NCBI GenBank assembly: GCA_018292915.2 | Contig: JACVVK020000146.1 | Location: 1,185,001-1,249,000 of the forward strand | From: Batillaria attramentaria | Lineage: Eukaryota; Mollusca; Gastropoda; Batillariidae | Length of the DNA: 64,000 nucleotides | Direction of reading: 5' to 3' | In this document: positions 13,380-24,704 of the stretch, one piece after another | How positions within the stretch are numbered: the first letter of the stretch is position 1 | Layout of the letters: each line of letters opens with the position of its first letter | Made by a program: the position numbers and the translations under genes | The notes under the pieces: generated by a model | The model's input: the letters and a program-made list of their open reading frames with translations, nothing else | Database searches by the model: none | What the model was told of the DNA's origin: nothing

Positions 13380-13836
13380 AATAAAGTATACGAGAGAGAG
13401 AGAGCACCTCTTCTTCGTTCAGCGTGAACGAACATGAAAATAACCGATTTATGATTTTAAAACGTGAAAACGTAATTTTAAAAACCCAAGATATTGAATG
13501 AGATGCAACGAAAGGCTTCCTTGTGTTTACTGTTGGTCGTATTCAGTCCTCTCCCGAGCAGGTGCGAAAAATACTAAACGGGATTATCAACACGCCTCTC
13601 CGCAGCTGTAACAGTCTTCTAACCAGGGTGTACATAGCCATGGAGTGTGCGTCAAGGCTGGTATGAAACTGTCACAAAAAACGTGTCATGGGATTTCCAG
13701 CTGATATATGAGGCGCGAGGCAGGTGGAAACAGCGGTAAATGAATACCGTGCACCCGCCACCTCAACTCACCCTATCTGCACTCAGTGATTTACCGGCTG
13801 ACAGTGGTCTATGTAATCGGTCGCGGGCATTTTGTG

Positions 13837-13925
13837 TGCCTTGCATTAAAACCTCTATGTTTGTACAACTCCGCTGAGGTGGAAAACTCCCGCTTTCAAA
13901 GCTCGAGGATTGTTTGCCAGATAAT
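13837..13925 (+). repeat. Dispersed repeat R1, left-end piece
   Basis: Matches 58318-58405 (ATTAAAACCTCTATG, CGCTGAGGTGGAAAACT, TTGTTTGCCAGATA). May be one end of a copy whose other end is 14600-14700, split by a SINE and other repeats. Confidence 0.6.
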
Positions 13926-13960
13926 GGGGTGGTTACAATGATGATGATGATGATAAAAAT

Positions 13961-14090
13961 AGGGTGGGTGGGTGTTTGCTTGTTTAACGTCCTTTTCCAC
14001 CATTTATGGGTGATATCAAAGACGGGGCAACGAGAAAACGGCCAGCACAAATATTTGGCCCCAGCCGGGATTCGAACTCACAACCCGGGC
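13961..14090 (-). mobile_element. Partial tRNA-derived SINE
   Basis: Minus-strand copy from its 3' end to the B box (GGATTCGAACTCACAACC), then broken by an (AAT)n tract at 14091. It lies inside what may be a split copy of the dispersed repeat seen at 3.7 and 58.3 kb. Confidence 0.82.
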
Positions 14091-14160
14091 AATAATAATA
14101 ATAATAATAATAATAATGTATTGTGTTGTCGCTTTACCCAGTCTCTTGAACTGGCTCAAA

Positions 14161-14328
14161 TCCTTCTATAACGGCTTAGGCACCTTGCTGGAATGGACCC
14201 GCTTCTTGATTTAAAACAACAACAACAACCAAAACCCCAGAAAATTTAACCCTAGTGCAAGTTTAGTTCGAGGTTAGACTCTAACCCAGGGCTAAAAACC
14301 CTAAACTCGACTATTACATACGGGCCCA
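14161..14328 (+). repeat. Dispersed repeat R3, copy 1
   Basis: Shares ACCTTGCTGGAATGGACCCG, TGATTTAAAACAA, TTAACCCTAG, AGTTCGAGGTT and ACGGGCCCA-type end with 33495-33653. A semi-palindromic stretch (GGTTAGACTCTAACCCAGGG) sits in the middle. Confidence 0.7.
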
Positions 14329-14330
14329 GA

Positions 14331-14595
14331 GGTATTCAGGCGGTGGCAAAAGGCCAGAACTATATACACCCTCCGCCTGTGAACATTCACAATGCAGTAC
14401 GGCGAATACTGTCACAGCACACAGCATCATAATAACAATGAAATGACAGGAGAGGGGAAGAGGGAGGGTGGGTGGGTGTTTAGGAATTTAACGTCCTTTT
14501 CCACCACGTAAGCGGGGGAAGAGGGAGAGTAAGAGTAAGAAGGGAAAGTGAGAAGAAGAGAGAGGGAGGGGGAAGGAAGGGCGGGGGAGGGGGGA
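14331..14595 (-). repeat. Dispersed repeat R2, SINE-interrupted copy
   Basis: Reverse complement of 1340-1553, interrupted by the truncated SINE at 14467-14514 with duplicated target. Confidence 0.7.
14467..14514 (-). mobile_element. 5'-truncated SINE inserted in a polypurine dispersed repeat
   Basis: A 48-bp 3' piece of the family flanked by GGGGAAGAGGGAG at 14454-14466 and 14515-14527. The host repeat has an uninterrupted inverted relative at about 1340-1553, which serves as an empty site. Confidence 0.82.
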
Positions 14596-14599
14596 TATA

Positions 14600-14700
14600 C
14601 ATTGTGCTACATTGTGATCCAAGTGACTGATTCTGATGCACGGACTAAGCACATTCGAGGAAAAGTTTCCCACACGATGTTTTATGCCTGTCATGCGTAC
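14600..14700 (+). repeat. Dispersed repeat R1, right-end piece
   Basis: Matches 59095-59215: CCAAGTGACTGATTCTGATG, AAAAGTTTCCCACACG and ATGCCTGTC. Confidence 0.6.
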
Positions 14701-15017
14701 TGACTACTGTAGGCGCCAGTTCTAAGATGTTTCTCAGTATAGGCTTCAAAGGGGACAACTGTTTTGTTTCGGAACAGTTTTGCCTGTGAGAAAGCCTGTA
14801 AGATCGAAATCGTCTAACTTGGTGATGAGTAGAGCTTTGAATGCCCCCCCCCCCCTCAACCCCCCTCCAGCCCCCCCCCCCCCCAAAAAAAAACCAACAA
14901 CAACAACAAACAAACAAACAACAACAACAGCAACAACAACAACAACAAACCCAAAAAAAAAAAAACCTGAAGTCTGCTGCACGTACGAACGAGAATGGCA
15001 ACGACCCTAAGGCACAG

Positions 15018-15181
15018 GACACACGGGGGAATAAACATGGAGAACACCTCAAAACAGGCTCCTGGAAAAAAATTAGGGCAAAGGCATGTTGTAGCTGCAT
15101 GTCACACGAGAAGCGCGGGGGAAAAAAAAACCAAAAAACATGTTCGCTGTTTGTTCGGACTATAAATACGCCCGTGTGACA
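15018..15181. mobile_element. MITE with TGTCACACGGG ends, second copy
   Basis: Shares CATGTTCGCTGTTTGTTCGG and the CCCGTGTGACA end with the reverse complement of 34605-34760. Ends GACACACGGGGG and CCCGTGTGACA. Internal A-rich indels. Confidence 0.6.
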
Positions 15182-15189
15182 TCGGCCGA

Positions 15190-16340
15190 AGCTGTCCTAA
15201 TCAGCCATGCCGGTACCTCACTATAATTATGCGACTTTACTTCAATATGTATCCCTATTTAAGACCACACACGCTTTTATAATCAACTCGATTTCCAGGC
15301 CGTTACATGCACAATAGTCACAAACTGCCTGTGTTTGGCTGTTTGGTACTATGAGGTAAAAACAAACAAAACAAACAAGGAAACAAAGAGACAAACACAG
15401 AATAACGTACAGTTTTTGCGACCATTTTTTCACGGCAAGAACGGATAGGCACCTGCACTAACAGTCCAAGGGGTTCTCGCAGGACTACCGTGACAACTCA
15501 GTCAAAACAACTGACTTCAAGTCAGTGAAAGGGAACTTGAGAGAAAGAAAAATAGAAATCTCGACTGAAAGAGTGTCTGAAAGAAAAGGAGAGGGCGGGG
15601 GGGGGGGGGGGTCATGGGGATCGGGTGGAAATTAAGATATACTAAACTACCGTCTTTTGGGAAAAGGGCGTAAGCGGTATGGATTTGATAAGCGCTTATG
15701 TCCTTACGGCAGAAAACTGAGAATCACTCCAGTTCTCAGACCGGCCGGACAGAAAAAGATGACTATCGGCTCAGTATCTGACAGATATATCGACCTATAC
15801 TCAAGGTAGGGTGTTATTTACCTTCAGGTGCGAAACGACATGATGGGGGAGCTATCAGCCTGATCTCAGGTACCAGTGCCACGATTTGATTTCCCCATCT
15901 CCACTGACAGCAGTCATTTTTCCTAATACGCGGGGAGGGAACTCGTGCTGAGCGCCACGCCGCCCGCTTATCTCCCTTCTCATCTGGGCTTTCTCCGAAC
16001 AAAAGCTCCGTTTCTGGTCTTGACATTTGAGGGGATTTTTTAACAGACTCGAAAACTTGATTTTCTTTTCGTGAAAGGCAGAGGGCAGAACCCGCGGATT
16101 ATAATCAGCATGGTTTCTTTTGTCTGGTTTTTGTGGTGGGAGATTACCAGGACTGACTCCCACACAAAAGTAGATTTCGTTTTCGGGTATTTCCCTCCCC
16201 CCTAAAATGCTCAGTGATCAGGGCAAGCGGGTAGAATTATGTTCTTTATCTGTCAGATCAGAAGGCTAATGCACGAACAATGGAGAGGTTAAGTGCCCGC
16301 TTTTTAATTGAAACTTTACTGAGCCAGATCGTGTATTCAG
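15190..16340. other. Intergenic, no gene seen
   Basis: Unique-looking sequence; a poly-G run at 15597-15611. No exon or known repeat recognised. Confidence 0.5.
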
Positions 16341-16383
16341 GTTTTGAGGGGTGGGGGGGGGGGGGGGGGGGGGGTGGGGGGGG

Positions 16384-16552
16384 GAGCCGGGATAGCCGAA
16401 TGGTAGAGCGTTGGACTCTCAATGCTCGGGTCGTGAGTTCGAATCCCGGCTGCGGCCAAATATTTGTGCTGGCCTTTTTTCTCGTTGCCCCGTCTTTGAT
16501 ATCACCCTTACGTGGTGGAGAAGGACATTGAACTCCCAAACACCCATCCTCC
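16384..16552 (+). mobile_element. tRNA-derived SINE, full length
   Basis: Clear head: A box TAGCCGAATGG at about 16394 and B box AGTTCGAATCC at about 16436, then the GCCCCGTCTTTGATATCACC body and the CACCCATCC tail. A poly-G run directly precedes it. Confidence 0.88.
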
Positions 16553-16744
16553 CTCAGTTCAGTTGGCATCTCTGTGCACGGGAAAACCCATACGCGCTCC
16601 GACTATTCCATCTCTACGAAATCTGCCCAGTGTTTCTGTTGAGACCGTTCCAATGGTGGGTTGGTTTAGCCCTGTCACGCCCTTCTACTTAGGCATGGAC
16701 GACCAAATTTGGGCGAAGTTGTCTGTCAGTGTACAGAGCGAAGG

Positions 16745-17680
16745 ACACAAATACGTACACGGGGTCTCAAAATGTCTATATATTCCCTATTAGCCTCAAG
16801 CATTATAGTCACCCCTAAAAAAAAGCTTCTATCTAGGAACAATTTCTACCATGAACAGACCATTCAAAGGCAGGGTTTAAAAAATAAAAAAAGTTGACTG
16901 TCTCCTTTCCGCTCAGGCCTCACTCGAGTAACGCACGTCTACCTTCTCTTTAGGCCAGAGAGGCAGTCCACACAAATACGCTTGCTTCATTTGTGTCCGA
17001 CCTCTGTGCAAAAAGTCCCAGCTTCACTGGCAGCTTGCCTCTTCTTGTGACCGCCTGGCATGCACCTTGACCTACGTAACACAACAATAACGAAAATCAG
17101 GCTTTTTCGTGACGACAAAAATCACTGAAGACTAGCACACTTGCAAAACAGGGTACCTCAAACAAACACCAAACAAAACCCCACGGTCAATTTGTGTCCT
17201 TTGCCCCTGAGTTGTTCCTACAGGTGTAATAACACAGAGCATGGGGTCAAGTAAAGTTTTTATTTGAGGGACCGGTCGACCATGTTTGACGAGTGTGCTA
17301 GTCTGTAATGATTGTTGTTGTCATGAAAAAGCGTGATTTTTGTAGTGTTCGGCAAGGTGCATGCCAGATTTGAAACAGGAGGCAAACTGCCAGTAAAGCT
17401 GGGACTTTTTGCGCACAGAGGCAGGCAGAGGTGACGCGAGTAGATTTGTGTGAAGTGGCTTTCTGGCCTAAACAGAAAACAGACTTGCATTACTCCTGTG
17501 AGGCCTGAGCGGAGCGGAGACATTCGATTCTTTTTAAACCCCTGTCAGGTGCGTGCCTCTAATAGGTCTGTGCATGGTAAGTTTTGTTTCTAGATTGAAG
17601 CATTTTTAGGGGTGACTATGATGACTGAGGCTAACAGGGAATATATAGGCATTTTGGGCCTTCGTGCACACTGCGTACGA
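16745..17680. repeat. Large fold-back (imperfect inverted repeat, about 400-bp arms)
   Basis: Left arm 16745-17165 and right arm about 17262-17680 are inverted copies. Matches include TATATATTCCCTATTAGCCT, TAGTCACCCCTAAAAA, AAAAAGTCCCAGCTT and GGCATGCACCTTG. Roughly 90 bp form the loop. Pairing is about three quarters by eye with many small indels. No coding capacity. Confidence 0.8.
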
Positions 17681-17930
17681 TCCGCCAATACCTTATAAAA
17701 CACGCTTACCGTTTATGTCGTCCTGATTATTTATTTTTTTTAACCTAAGCAGTCCATGAAAGTGGAGTTCTATACATGAAGTGCCTCCATGAAGTGAGAC
17801 TGAATTAAAGCGATACGCAAAAGTGCATACGAATATCGCCATGAGCGTTCGCATTGTATGCAAATTACCATCATCCTGGGCCAGCGTGTATGCCTAAGTG
17901 TGACATTGCATGCGTGTGGTTGCATGCGTG

Positions 17931-17934
<4 letters not shown>

Positions 17935-18000
<66 letters not shown>
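17935..18000. repeat. (GT)n microsatellite
   Basis: Preceded by short repeats of TGCATGCGTG-like sequence at 17906-17933. Confidence 0.96.
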
Positions 18001-18004
<4 letters not shown>

Positions 18005-18289
18005 CTAATCCGTAGTATCAAATGTTCTTTGATAAATATTTACCAGAGCATGATGCGGGTATCCATGTCTCAGCATGCATTTATGGGAACTGCTGTCGTT
18101 TATATAGTCCAGCGAAAGCAAACCAAGTTAGTGTGCAGCAGATGTGATAATGACATGAATGAGGCAAACAAGATATATAGGGCGCTGTAGTTGGGACCAC
18201 ACACGTCTCCCTATTTTTTTTTCTTTAGTTTTGTTTCTTTCCTTCTTTCTTTAGAGACTGGGCACCGCTTCTATCACATATTCAATGTT

Positions 18290-18381
18290 CAGAGACAGAC
18301 AGACAGACAGACAGATGATAGACAGACACAGAGAGAGAAGGAGACAGACAGAGACAGACACTCAGACAGACTGTGTGGCAC

Positions 18382-18412
<31 letters not shown>

Positions 18413-18430
18413 GACAGACAGAGACAGAGA
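18290..18430. repeat. (GACA)n-rich tract
   Basis: Interrupted CAGA/GACA units, all-purine-plus-C strand, ending 30 bp before a SINE. Confidence 0.9.
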
Positions 18431-18462
18431 GGCCCGTTTGGCACAACTTCAGAAGAGACACA

Positions 18463-18610
18463 GGGTGGCTGGGTGGTTGTTTAGGAGTTTAACGTCCTTT
18501 TCCACCACGTAAGGGTGATATCAAAGACGGGGCAACGAGAAAAAAATGCCAGCACAAATATTTGGCCCCAGCAGGATTTCGAACTCACGACCCGAGCATT
18601 GCAAATCCAA
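18463..18610 (-). mobile_element. Partial tRNA-derived SINE
   Basis: Minus-strand copy lacking the A box and 5' end. (GACA)n precedes and (GA)n follows it. Confidence 0.8.
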
Positions 18611-18639
18611 ACTGACAAAGAGAGACTAAATTAGAGAGA

Positions 18640-18643
18640 GACT

Positions 18644-18695
<52 letters not shown>

Positions 18696-18711
18696 GATGA
18701 TGATGATGATG
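18640..18711. repeat. (GA)n followed by (GAT)n
   Basis: (GA)n to 18690, then seven GAT units that join the retroposon 3' end. Confidence 0.95.
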
Positions 18712-18785
18712 AAACTTTATTTATCAACGGTAAAAGTTTTGACAGAAATTCGCCAGTTTGCAAACTTGCCGTTGCTAATACTACA
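18711..18785 (-). mobile_element. Retroposon 3' end (AAAGTTTCA type)
   Basis: GAAACTTTATTTATCAACGG, TTTGACAGAAATT, AACTTGCCGTTGCTAATACT: reverse complement of 6352-6440. Preceded by (GA)n and (GAT)n, i.e. its own simple-repeat tail. Confidence 0.55.
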
Positions 18786-19304
18786 GAGACTATCTACTAA
18801 GGGAAAAAAGGGAGCAAAATATAAAAGGTATTATGCACTAAACTACAAGAAACAAAACCATAGAGAAAACGTCCATCAGGTCAAAACGCATTCACACACA
18901 CGTACGAGAGAGAGAGAGAGATTTACACTGATAACCTAAGGCACAAGATAAATGGATTTCATTCTCACAGAAGCTTCCCGGCCTGAAAAACAAAACTAAA
19001 TAAAACAAAACAAAACACACACACAAAAAACCAAATGTATAAACGAAACTTTGATCACCGTCAACTTCAGTTCAAGACAGAAAGACCGAACCTTTGTTTG
19101 CAGCGCCTATTACGGCTTACAAAAGGTGAGGGTCGGGGCGCGGTTAAAAACTATGGCCCCCACTCCAAATCCGGCCAAACCCTGGGTGTCGCTGACACTG
19201 AGTGCGCGCGCTTTTCACGCGCGCTTGTCGCGAGCATCTCCCCCCACAATCACGCTCGCCCCCATCGCGCGCACGCCACGAGTCTAATTAATGAGGTGCG
19301 TGCG

Positions 19305-19350
19305 CAGCTCCACGTGGGCCACGTGCCGACACGCGCATGCGCACGTGGCT
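19305..19350. promoter_or_regulatory. NRF-1 motif with three CACGTG E-boxes
   Basis: CGCGCATGCGCA at 19332-19343 with CACGTG at about 19310, 19319 and 19343. The surrounding 19.2-19.6 kb is CpG-rich, unlike its neighbours, so this may be a promoter of an unseen transcript. Confidence 0.35.
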
Positions 19351-19499
19351 GTAGAGCGTCCCGAAACCCCGAAATCTTCTTTACGTGACTCGCAGATTTT
19401 CAACGGTGCTCTGGTGAGAGAGAGAGAGAGAGAGAGAGAGAAACGGCCCGCAACTGCCGGCCTGACTATGAAATTTACACGACTCTCGCGTGCGCACTT

Positions 19500-20638
19500 G
19501 GATGCTCGAGACGTTGACAAGGGAGAGAAACCTCATAAAAAGGGAGTTCACCCTCATGCGGGTCATGCGACACGTCCACTGATTTCGTGAGGTCGGCACA
19601 GACGGACGTACGCAGCGGCCTCTTCCGACTCTCCTTGCCCACACCAACAAAGCCCCAACGGTCTGTTCTATAGCTCAATCTTGCCCAACAAAGACCTAGT
19701 CCACTTTCTTAGCTCGGAGATCTGCAGAAGGGAGGCCACTCTGCAATGCGTGCTTGTTGAGGACTCCGTTCAGTCAAGCACCATAAATTTTAAAGTCACA
19801 CACTGGAAATTTGTGTGCACGATGGTGCGGGTCGGATGGCAAAGCCCCGTTACAAGACTGTCACCAGACGGCAAAGAGCATGTGTATTTACAGATTTTAC
19901 AACAAGAACACGTGGTAGCTGACGCGTTTGGTGCAGGCACTGAGAAACAAAGGCAGCTGAACTTTAAGTTCACAAAGAGAAAATGGAAGTCATTACGTCA
20001 AGTTCTTTACCCCGGGACAATGCCGGTAGTCTCTGAAAGATGGCTTCTTCTCAACGTCACATTTCGCCAACCCGTATAGTCAGAGAGGCGACGAACAGGA
20101 CACGCTCCTCGTTTTCAGTTCAGTAATTAATAATGTCAAACCTACTGACGAGAGACATCAGCATAACAGTCATGTCCAAACGACATCAAAGCAACAGCAA
20201 ATATGATTTTGTTGTTCACAGTTGTTGTTGTTTTAAAACCTACAAAACATATTTCTTTAAACGGGCTAATTGTGGTTTTGCTGAGCCATATGTATGGAAC
20301 ACTTTCGCCAGGGAGTACGCCTTTACGCTCAACATACACTCTCTTGATGACTGGTGCTGCTCTTAATGCGATACAATGTTGTTTACACTTTGCGCGAGCA
20401 GTCGAACATTCAAATTCTACCGGACTGTTGTTACAATAATCAAGTGTTCAGTCTGGTCGCCGCACAATCGAGTACGCTTCTGTTGGTTTAGTGCCAGCAT
20501 TACAGACGCTTTTACCGTCCAGGTGTCGAAGTGTTGTGATGATAGATACGACGAAAACAACTCAGAAGGATAAAAAGCATTAGTATCTTTGATGAAACTT
20601 TGAATTAGCTTTGCCACAGTTTAGGCTCGTGGTGTCTT

Positions 20639-20673
<35 letters not shown>

Positions 20674-22320
20674 GATAAACCACGCAGAATGTTAATGTTC
20701 AGGCCATAAACTATCCGGCCTAAACTGTTCTTTTTGTTACCGCATCCGGAGCCATTAAATCACAGAGAGACCATTGTCGTCACCATCAGTTCTATTCCGG
20801 GTCAAAATTGTAAAGAGTCACGTGCAGTTGCGACCCCTAGCCTCAGCTGTTAACGTAAATGTCGAACCAATTAAAATGGACTGATAGCCCAACACAGAAG
20901 CAAACGTGGCCACCGATTTATAATGAATGTGTTTAATTCCTCCCGCAACCGTGGCCTGTCGTATATCCTCTATGGCTCACAGTGCACAGCAGATTGTTTA
21001 TAGCATCGCATAATTCTAATCAGACGGCTTCTCTCCGCCACAACCTCGGTGTCCCTCCCTCCCTCCCTCCCTCCGGCTGAATTGTCCCCCCTGTCTTTTT
21101 TCCTTCCTTTTTTTTTTTTTTACCTCCCTTGACTTCTACCGTTACCTCCCTTGTTGGGTTGCGTGACCTCTCGACCGCAGGGTGACAAGGGAGAGCAGAA
21201 GGTTAGAAAAGAATAACTGGGATTACATCCAGTTTCTGTCTCAATCATTCCCCTCTAACGCCGCCGCTGTGCCGCTCACCTCCCGCCGCAAAGTCTCACC
21301 TGCATGCGGGACGGGGCAGCTCCCTCTGTCGGAGGGTCTCCACGCGCTTGCGTGTCGCACGTGCCGACACGTGCGCGCGGGATCGAGGACGGTAAGCGGG
21401 GACCCAGAAGACCTTACGCCGATTCCCCCACAAAGATCCATCTCCTTCAAGTTCGGGCACATCTGGGGTTTCAGTTGGGGGAAAAGTCAGCCTTGTGTAT
21501 CATCGTCAGCTGGATGGCTCTTCAGTACTTTAGCCCATCTGTTGTTCCTTGCTCTCTTTCAGACTCTGTTTGCTTTTTCTTCTCCTTTTCAGATGTTCTT
21601 CTTCTTCTTTTTCTACGTTCCCTGGAGCATTTCGGTACAAGTATTGGCTCGGTCCGGCTCAGTTTCAAATTTAGATCCAATTCGAATTTCAAATTAGCGA
21701 CGCTGACCGCAAAGTTCAGTTCACTGTGACAGCAGGGCTCGGTATCACACGTCGGCCGGACAACGGCCATAGACCGATTCATTTTTAAAATACTGTATTA
21801 ATTCATTTTTAAAATATGTGATTAATTTCTTACCAAGGCGGACAGGTGTCCTGTACTTGGGCGCTATGGGACACTAGTGGACACGTGTCCTATACTTTAC
21901 GGTCAGCCAGGACATTAGTTTGTCCTGTTAACGTTCTCACGGATATGAAACCCCGTAACAATCTACAGTTTATTACGTTAGAGGGTGTGTGAGTGTCTCT
22001 TGTCAGTCATGTTTATTAACTGATTTGACTGACACATGTGGATAAGTTATCTGAGTAGTTGCAGCTGGTGAAAACTATGAAGACAAGAAATGTTCTTCCG
22101 TACATTTTATTTTGTCAGAACGGGCAATTTGAACAAGTAACATACATTGTATCATCATAAATGAATTACTGTATTCCTGAGAAGGGGGAAAAAACAAAGA
22201 AGAAAAAAAAGAGAAATGTTATTCCGAAGGCTGCGAAACACCATTCGATACTTTTACGACAACTGTTAAAATTAAGTGCCACACCGAGCTTTGTGACTTC
22301 ACCCTCTTTCTCGCGCCCGC
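19500..22320. other. Intergenic, mostly unassigned
   Basis: Holds R4 copy 1, an (AG)n at 20641-20671, CCCT units at 21053-21075, and CACGTGCCGACACGTGCG near 21358. Several frames of 80-170 codons have no recognisable motif. Confidence 0.5.
20250..20462 (-). repeat. Dispersed repeat R4, copy 1
   Basis: On the minus strand: CGGCGACCAGACTGAACACT, TAACAACAGTCCG, TAGAATTTGAATG, CTCGCGCAAAGTGTAAAC, TGTATCGCATTAAGAGC, TTAGCCCGTTTAAAG. Matches 32899-33127 and 45195-45392. Confidence 0.7.
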
Positions 22321-22323
22321 GCG

Positions 22324-22324
<1 letters not shown>

Positions 22325-22371
<47 letters not shown>

Positions 22372-22497
22372 CTCTAGAGTATAATTTCGTTTTTAATATG
22401 CAGTACCACGTAATCAGTTTCCTATCAAGGAAAATATGCTCCGGTTAAAGATGTCTATTTGTGGGCATTACTCATGCCTACATGAACACTCATATAT

Positions 22498-22549
<52 letters not shown>

Positions 22550-22563
22550 CCGTGGTTTTGCGT

Positions 22564-22641
<78 letters not shown>

Positions 22642-22649
22642 ACACACAG
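22325..22649. repeat. (GT)n followed by two (CA)n tracts
   Basis: (GT)n 22325-22370, (CA)n 22499-22548 and 22566-22649 with a 17-bp gap between the last two. Confidence 0.95.
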
Positions 22650-22954
22650 AAAAAAAGTTGGTGGTAACTCCGGCAAATGCGGTAACTCTCACAACACACT
22701 CAGGAACACAAAAGAAACCATACATCACGAGAAACAGATGTCAGCTGCTGAAACTTGGGGCGGTAACGGGTGTTGACGGGTGGTGCTTCGGCTTGCGAAA
22801 ACAATGCCCCTGTAATTGCGGTTTCAATTTAAAAGTGAGTAAGTGTTTGGGGTTGAAAATCTCGATTGTCCTTCTGTCCGCAACCCGAGAATCGAATGAC
22901 ATTGAACGACGCAACGCGTTGCCCCGTAAATTCTCGTTCCTGCTGCGAGAACCG

Positions 22955-23015
22955 ACGCGCAGGCACGCGCCGTCTTTGGAGCGTGCAGCCATTCGTCCCC
23001 CGAGTAAAAACAGAA
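22955..23015 (+). repeat. Short dispersed repeat R5, copy 1
   Basis: GGCACGCGCCGTCTTTGGAG, CAGCCATTCG and GTAAAAACAGAAGACA match 24892-24945 in order. Confidence 0.55.
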
Positions 23016-23195
23016 GACACCGCGGGCGTCAGGCAAGATGGTCCCGAGTTTTCCCTGTGCTATATCACTGCTTTGGAAATGTTCAGCCCACAAAATCTGA
23101 AAAGAAATGCAATCCTAATTTCCAAATCTTAATTTGACTTGCTGACCGTTACCAACACGTGGTTGTAGCAATGTTGTAAACTTGACTTACTTGAC

Positions 23196-23465
23196 TTATG
23201 CCTCTTGATTCCGCGGGGAACATAGGGCCGCAACAACACTCCTCCAACGCACCCGGTTCTGGCTGGTCCTCTTCAGCTCGGCCCACGTCATTCCGGCTTC
23301 CTTCATTTCTGCGTCGACACTCCTGCACCAAGTCTGTTTCGGGCGACCCACTTTTCGTTTACCTTGAGGATTCCAATCAAGAACCTGCCTAGTGATGTAG
23401 GATGCAGGCTTTCGTAGCGTGTGGCCTGTCCAACCCCATTTCCGGTTCTTGATCTCTGTTTCAAT
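23196..23465 (-). pseudogene. 5'-truncated non-LTR retrotransposon, C-terminal end of ORF2
   Basis: Read on the minus strand this is one open frame of about 89 codons ending in TAA at 23196. It contains the motif series KWGWTGHTLR, then GKRKVGRPKQTW, then EMKEAGMTWAEL and RVRWRSVVAALC. These match the conserved carboxyl end of endonuclease/reverse-transcriptase ORFs of invertebrate LINEs (GHxLR...GKRKRGRP...TW...RWR). The frame is closed upstream by a TAG at 23466-23468 and no RT core is present, so it is a 5'-truncated copy. The 3' side has short AAGTC repeats typical of a LINE tail. Confidence 0.78.
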
Positions 23466-24249
23466 CTATCATCACACCACTTGCGACACCTGGACAGTGA
23501 CAGTGTCTGTAATGCTGACTCTGAGCCAACAGTGAGTGAGTGAGCCACAAAGATGAATTAGCGGCTAAGTGTGTCTGCACTACGTGAAAAAAATGTAACG
23601 TTGGGCAAATGATGCAAACTGATCTACGGGGCAATGTGAACCTAGGACATGGAGGAGACGCTGCACCTTCATGCTCATTTATCAAACTCCCGGTTACCAA
23701 AAAAAAAAAAAAAAAAAAATACCGTAGAAAACAAATAACAATTACAACTAGGTAAAACAAAGATAATACTAAGTGCATATACAGCACATATTGCTACTTA
23801 TCATCTCCTTGGCGCTCCTAAACCAGTTTGCAGCATATGCCAAACATCACTTATTCCTAACCACTGGTAGTGCAGAAGTGTACTCGATGACGTGTTCTGT
23901 GTCACGTAAAAAAAAAACAAAAAATAAAATAAAATAAACCCTGACATTATAGGTGTGGGAAATCCGAGACAACGAAAGGGGACGGTACTGCTTTCTGATG
24001 GCGGCTGGTACAAATTTTCACCGCAAGATCATAAATCACTTGAAGCAATCATCTACCCGCGCATAAACAAATTTTCACCAGTAAGATGTATTCCTTTTCG
24101 GGCAATTCTTCGTTTCAGTGTTTCTTTGTTGCTCCCTGCTGCACGAACTTGAATGTACCACGGACAGAAGGTTTCCAACCGTGTTTTCCAAACAGCGTGC
24201 TCCGAACTCTAGTGTACAGAGTTGGTAGTATACGTACTAGCATCCGCAT

Positions 24250-24404
24250 GTGCTATATGCCGTGAATTTCTACACCAAAAGTGCTATATGCCGTGAATTT
24301 CTACACCAAAAGTGCTATATGCCGTGAATTTCTATACCAAAAGTGCTATATACCGTGAATTTCTACACCAAAAGTGCTATATGCTGTGAATTTCTGCACC
24401 AAAA
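24250..24404. repeat. 31-bp minisatellite, five units
   Basis: Five units of 31 bp start at 24250, 24281, 24312, 24343 and 24374: GTGCTATATGCCGTGAATTT then CTACACCAAAA. Only a few single-base changes. Confidence 0.95.
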
Positions 24405-24530
24405 GCTTGTATGAAACAAGTCTTCAGAATTGTCAAATTAATTTTGTGTGTTGTTGGTCAAAGTGTTCATGTACTCACCAATACTTTTATGTAGCAATTT
24501 CACTCTTTGTTTATGAGCACAAGAAAAGAA

Positions 24531-24704
24531 GGGTGGGTGGGTGGGTGTTTGGGGGTTTAACGTCCTTTTCCACCACATAGGGTGATATCAAAGACGGGGC
24601 AAGGATGAAAAAGCCAGCACAAATATTTGGCCCCAGCCGGGATCGAACTCACGACCCGAGCGTTAGAAGTCCAACGCTCTACCATTCGACCACCCCGGCT
24701 CCCC
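24531..24704 (-). mobile_element. tRNA-derived SINE, full length with 14-bp target-site duplication
   Basis: Reference copy for the dominant SINE of this window. Reading from its 5' end on the minus strand: a GGGGAGCCGGGG head, an A box (TGGTCGAATGG region), a B box close to GGTTCGANTCC, a body with AAATATTTGTGCTGGC, then GCCCCGTCTTTGATATCACC, CCACCACATAGG in reverse sense, and a CACCCACC tail. The 14-bp direct repeat GCACAAGAAAAGAA flanks it at 24517-24530 and 24705-24718. Pol III-type heads and LINE-made target duplications identify it as a retroposed SINE. Confidence 0.9.

Noticed and set aside
19681..20079. 132-codon plus-strand frame with mixed composition
   Set aside because: It opens with TTG rather than ATG, matches no family I recognise and has no promoter or splice support. 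It remains the most gene-like unassigned frame.
24250..24404. CRISPR-like spacing of short repeats
   Set aside because: Repeats are directly tandem with no spacers, and the DNA is clearly eukaryotic.
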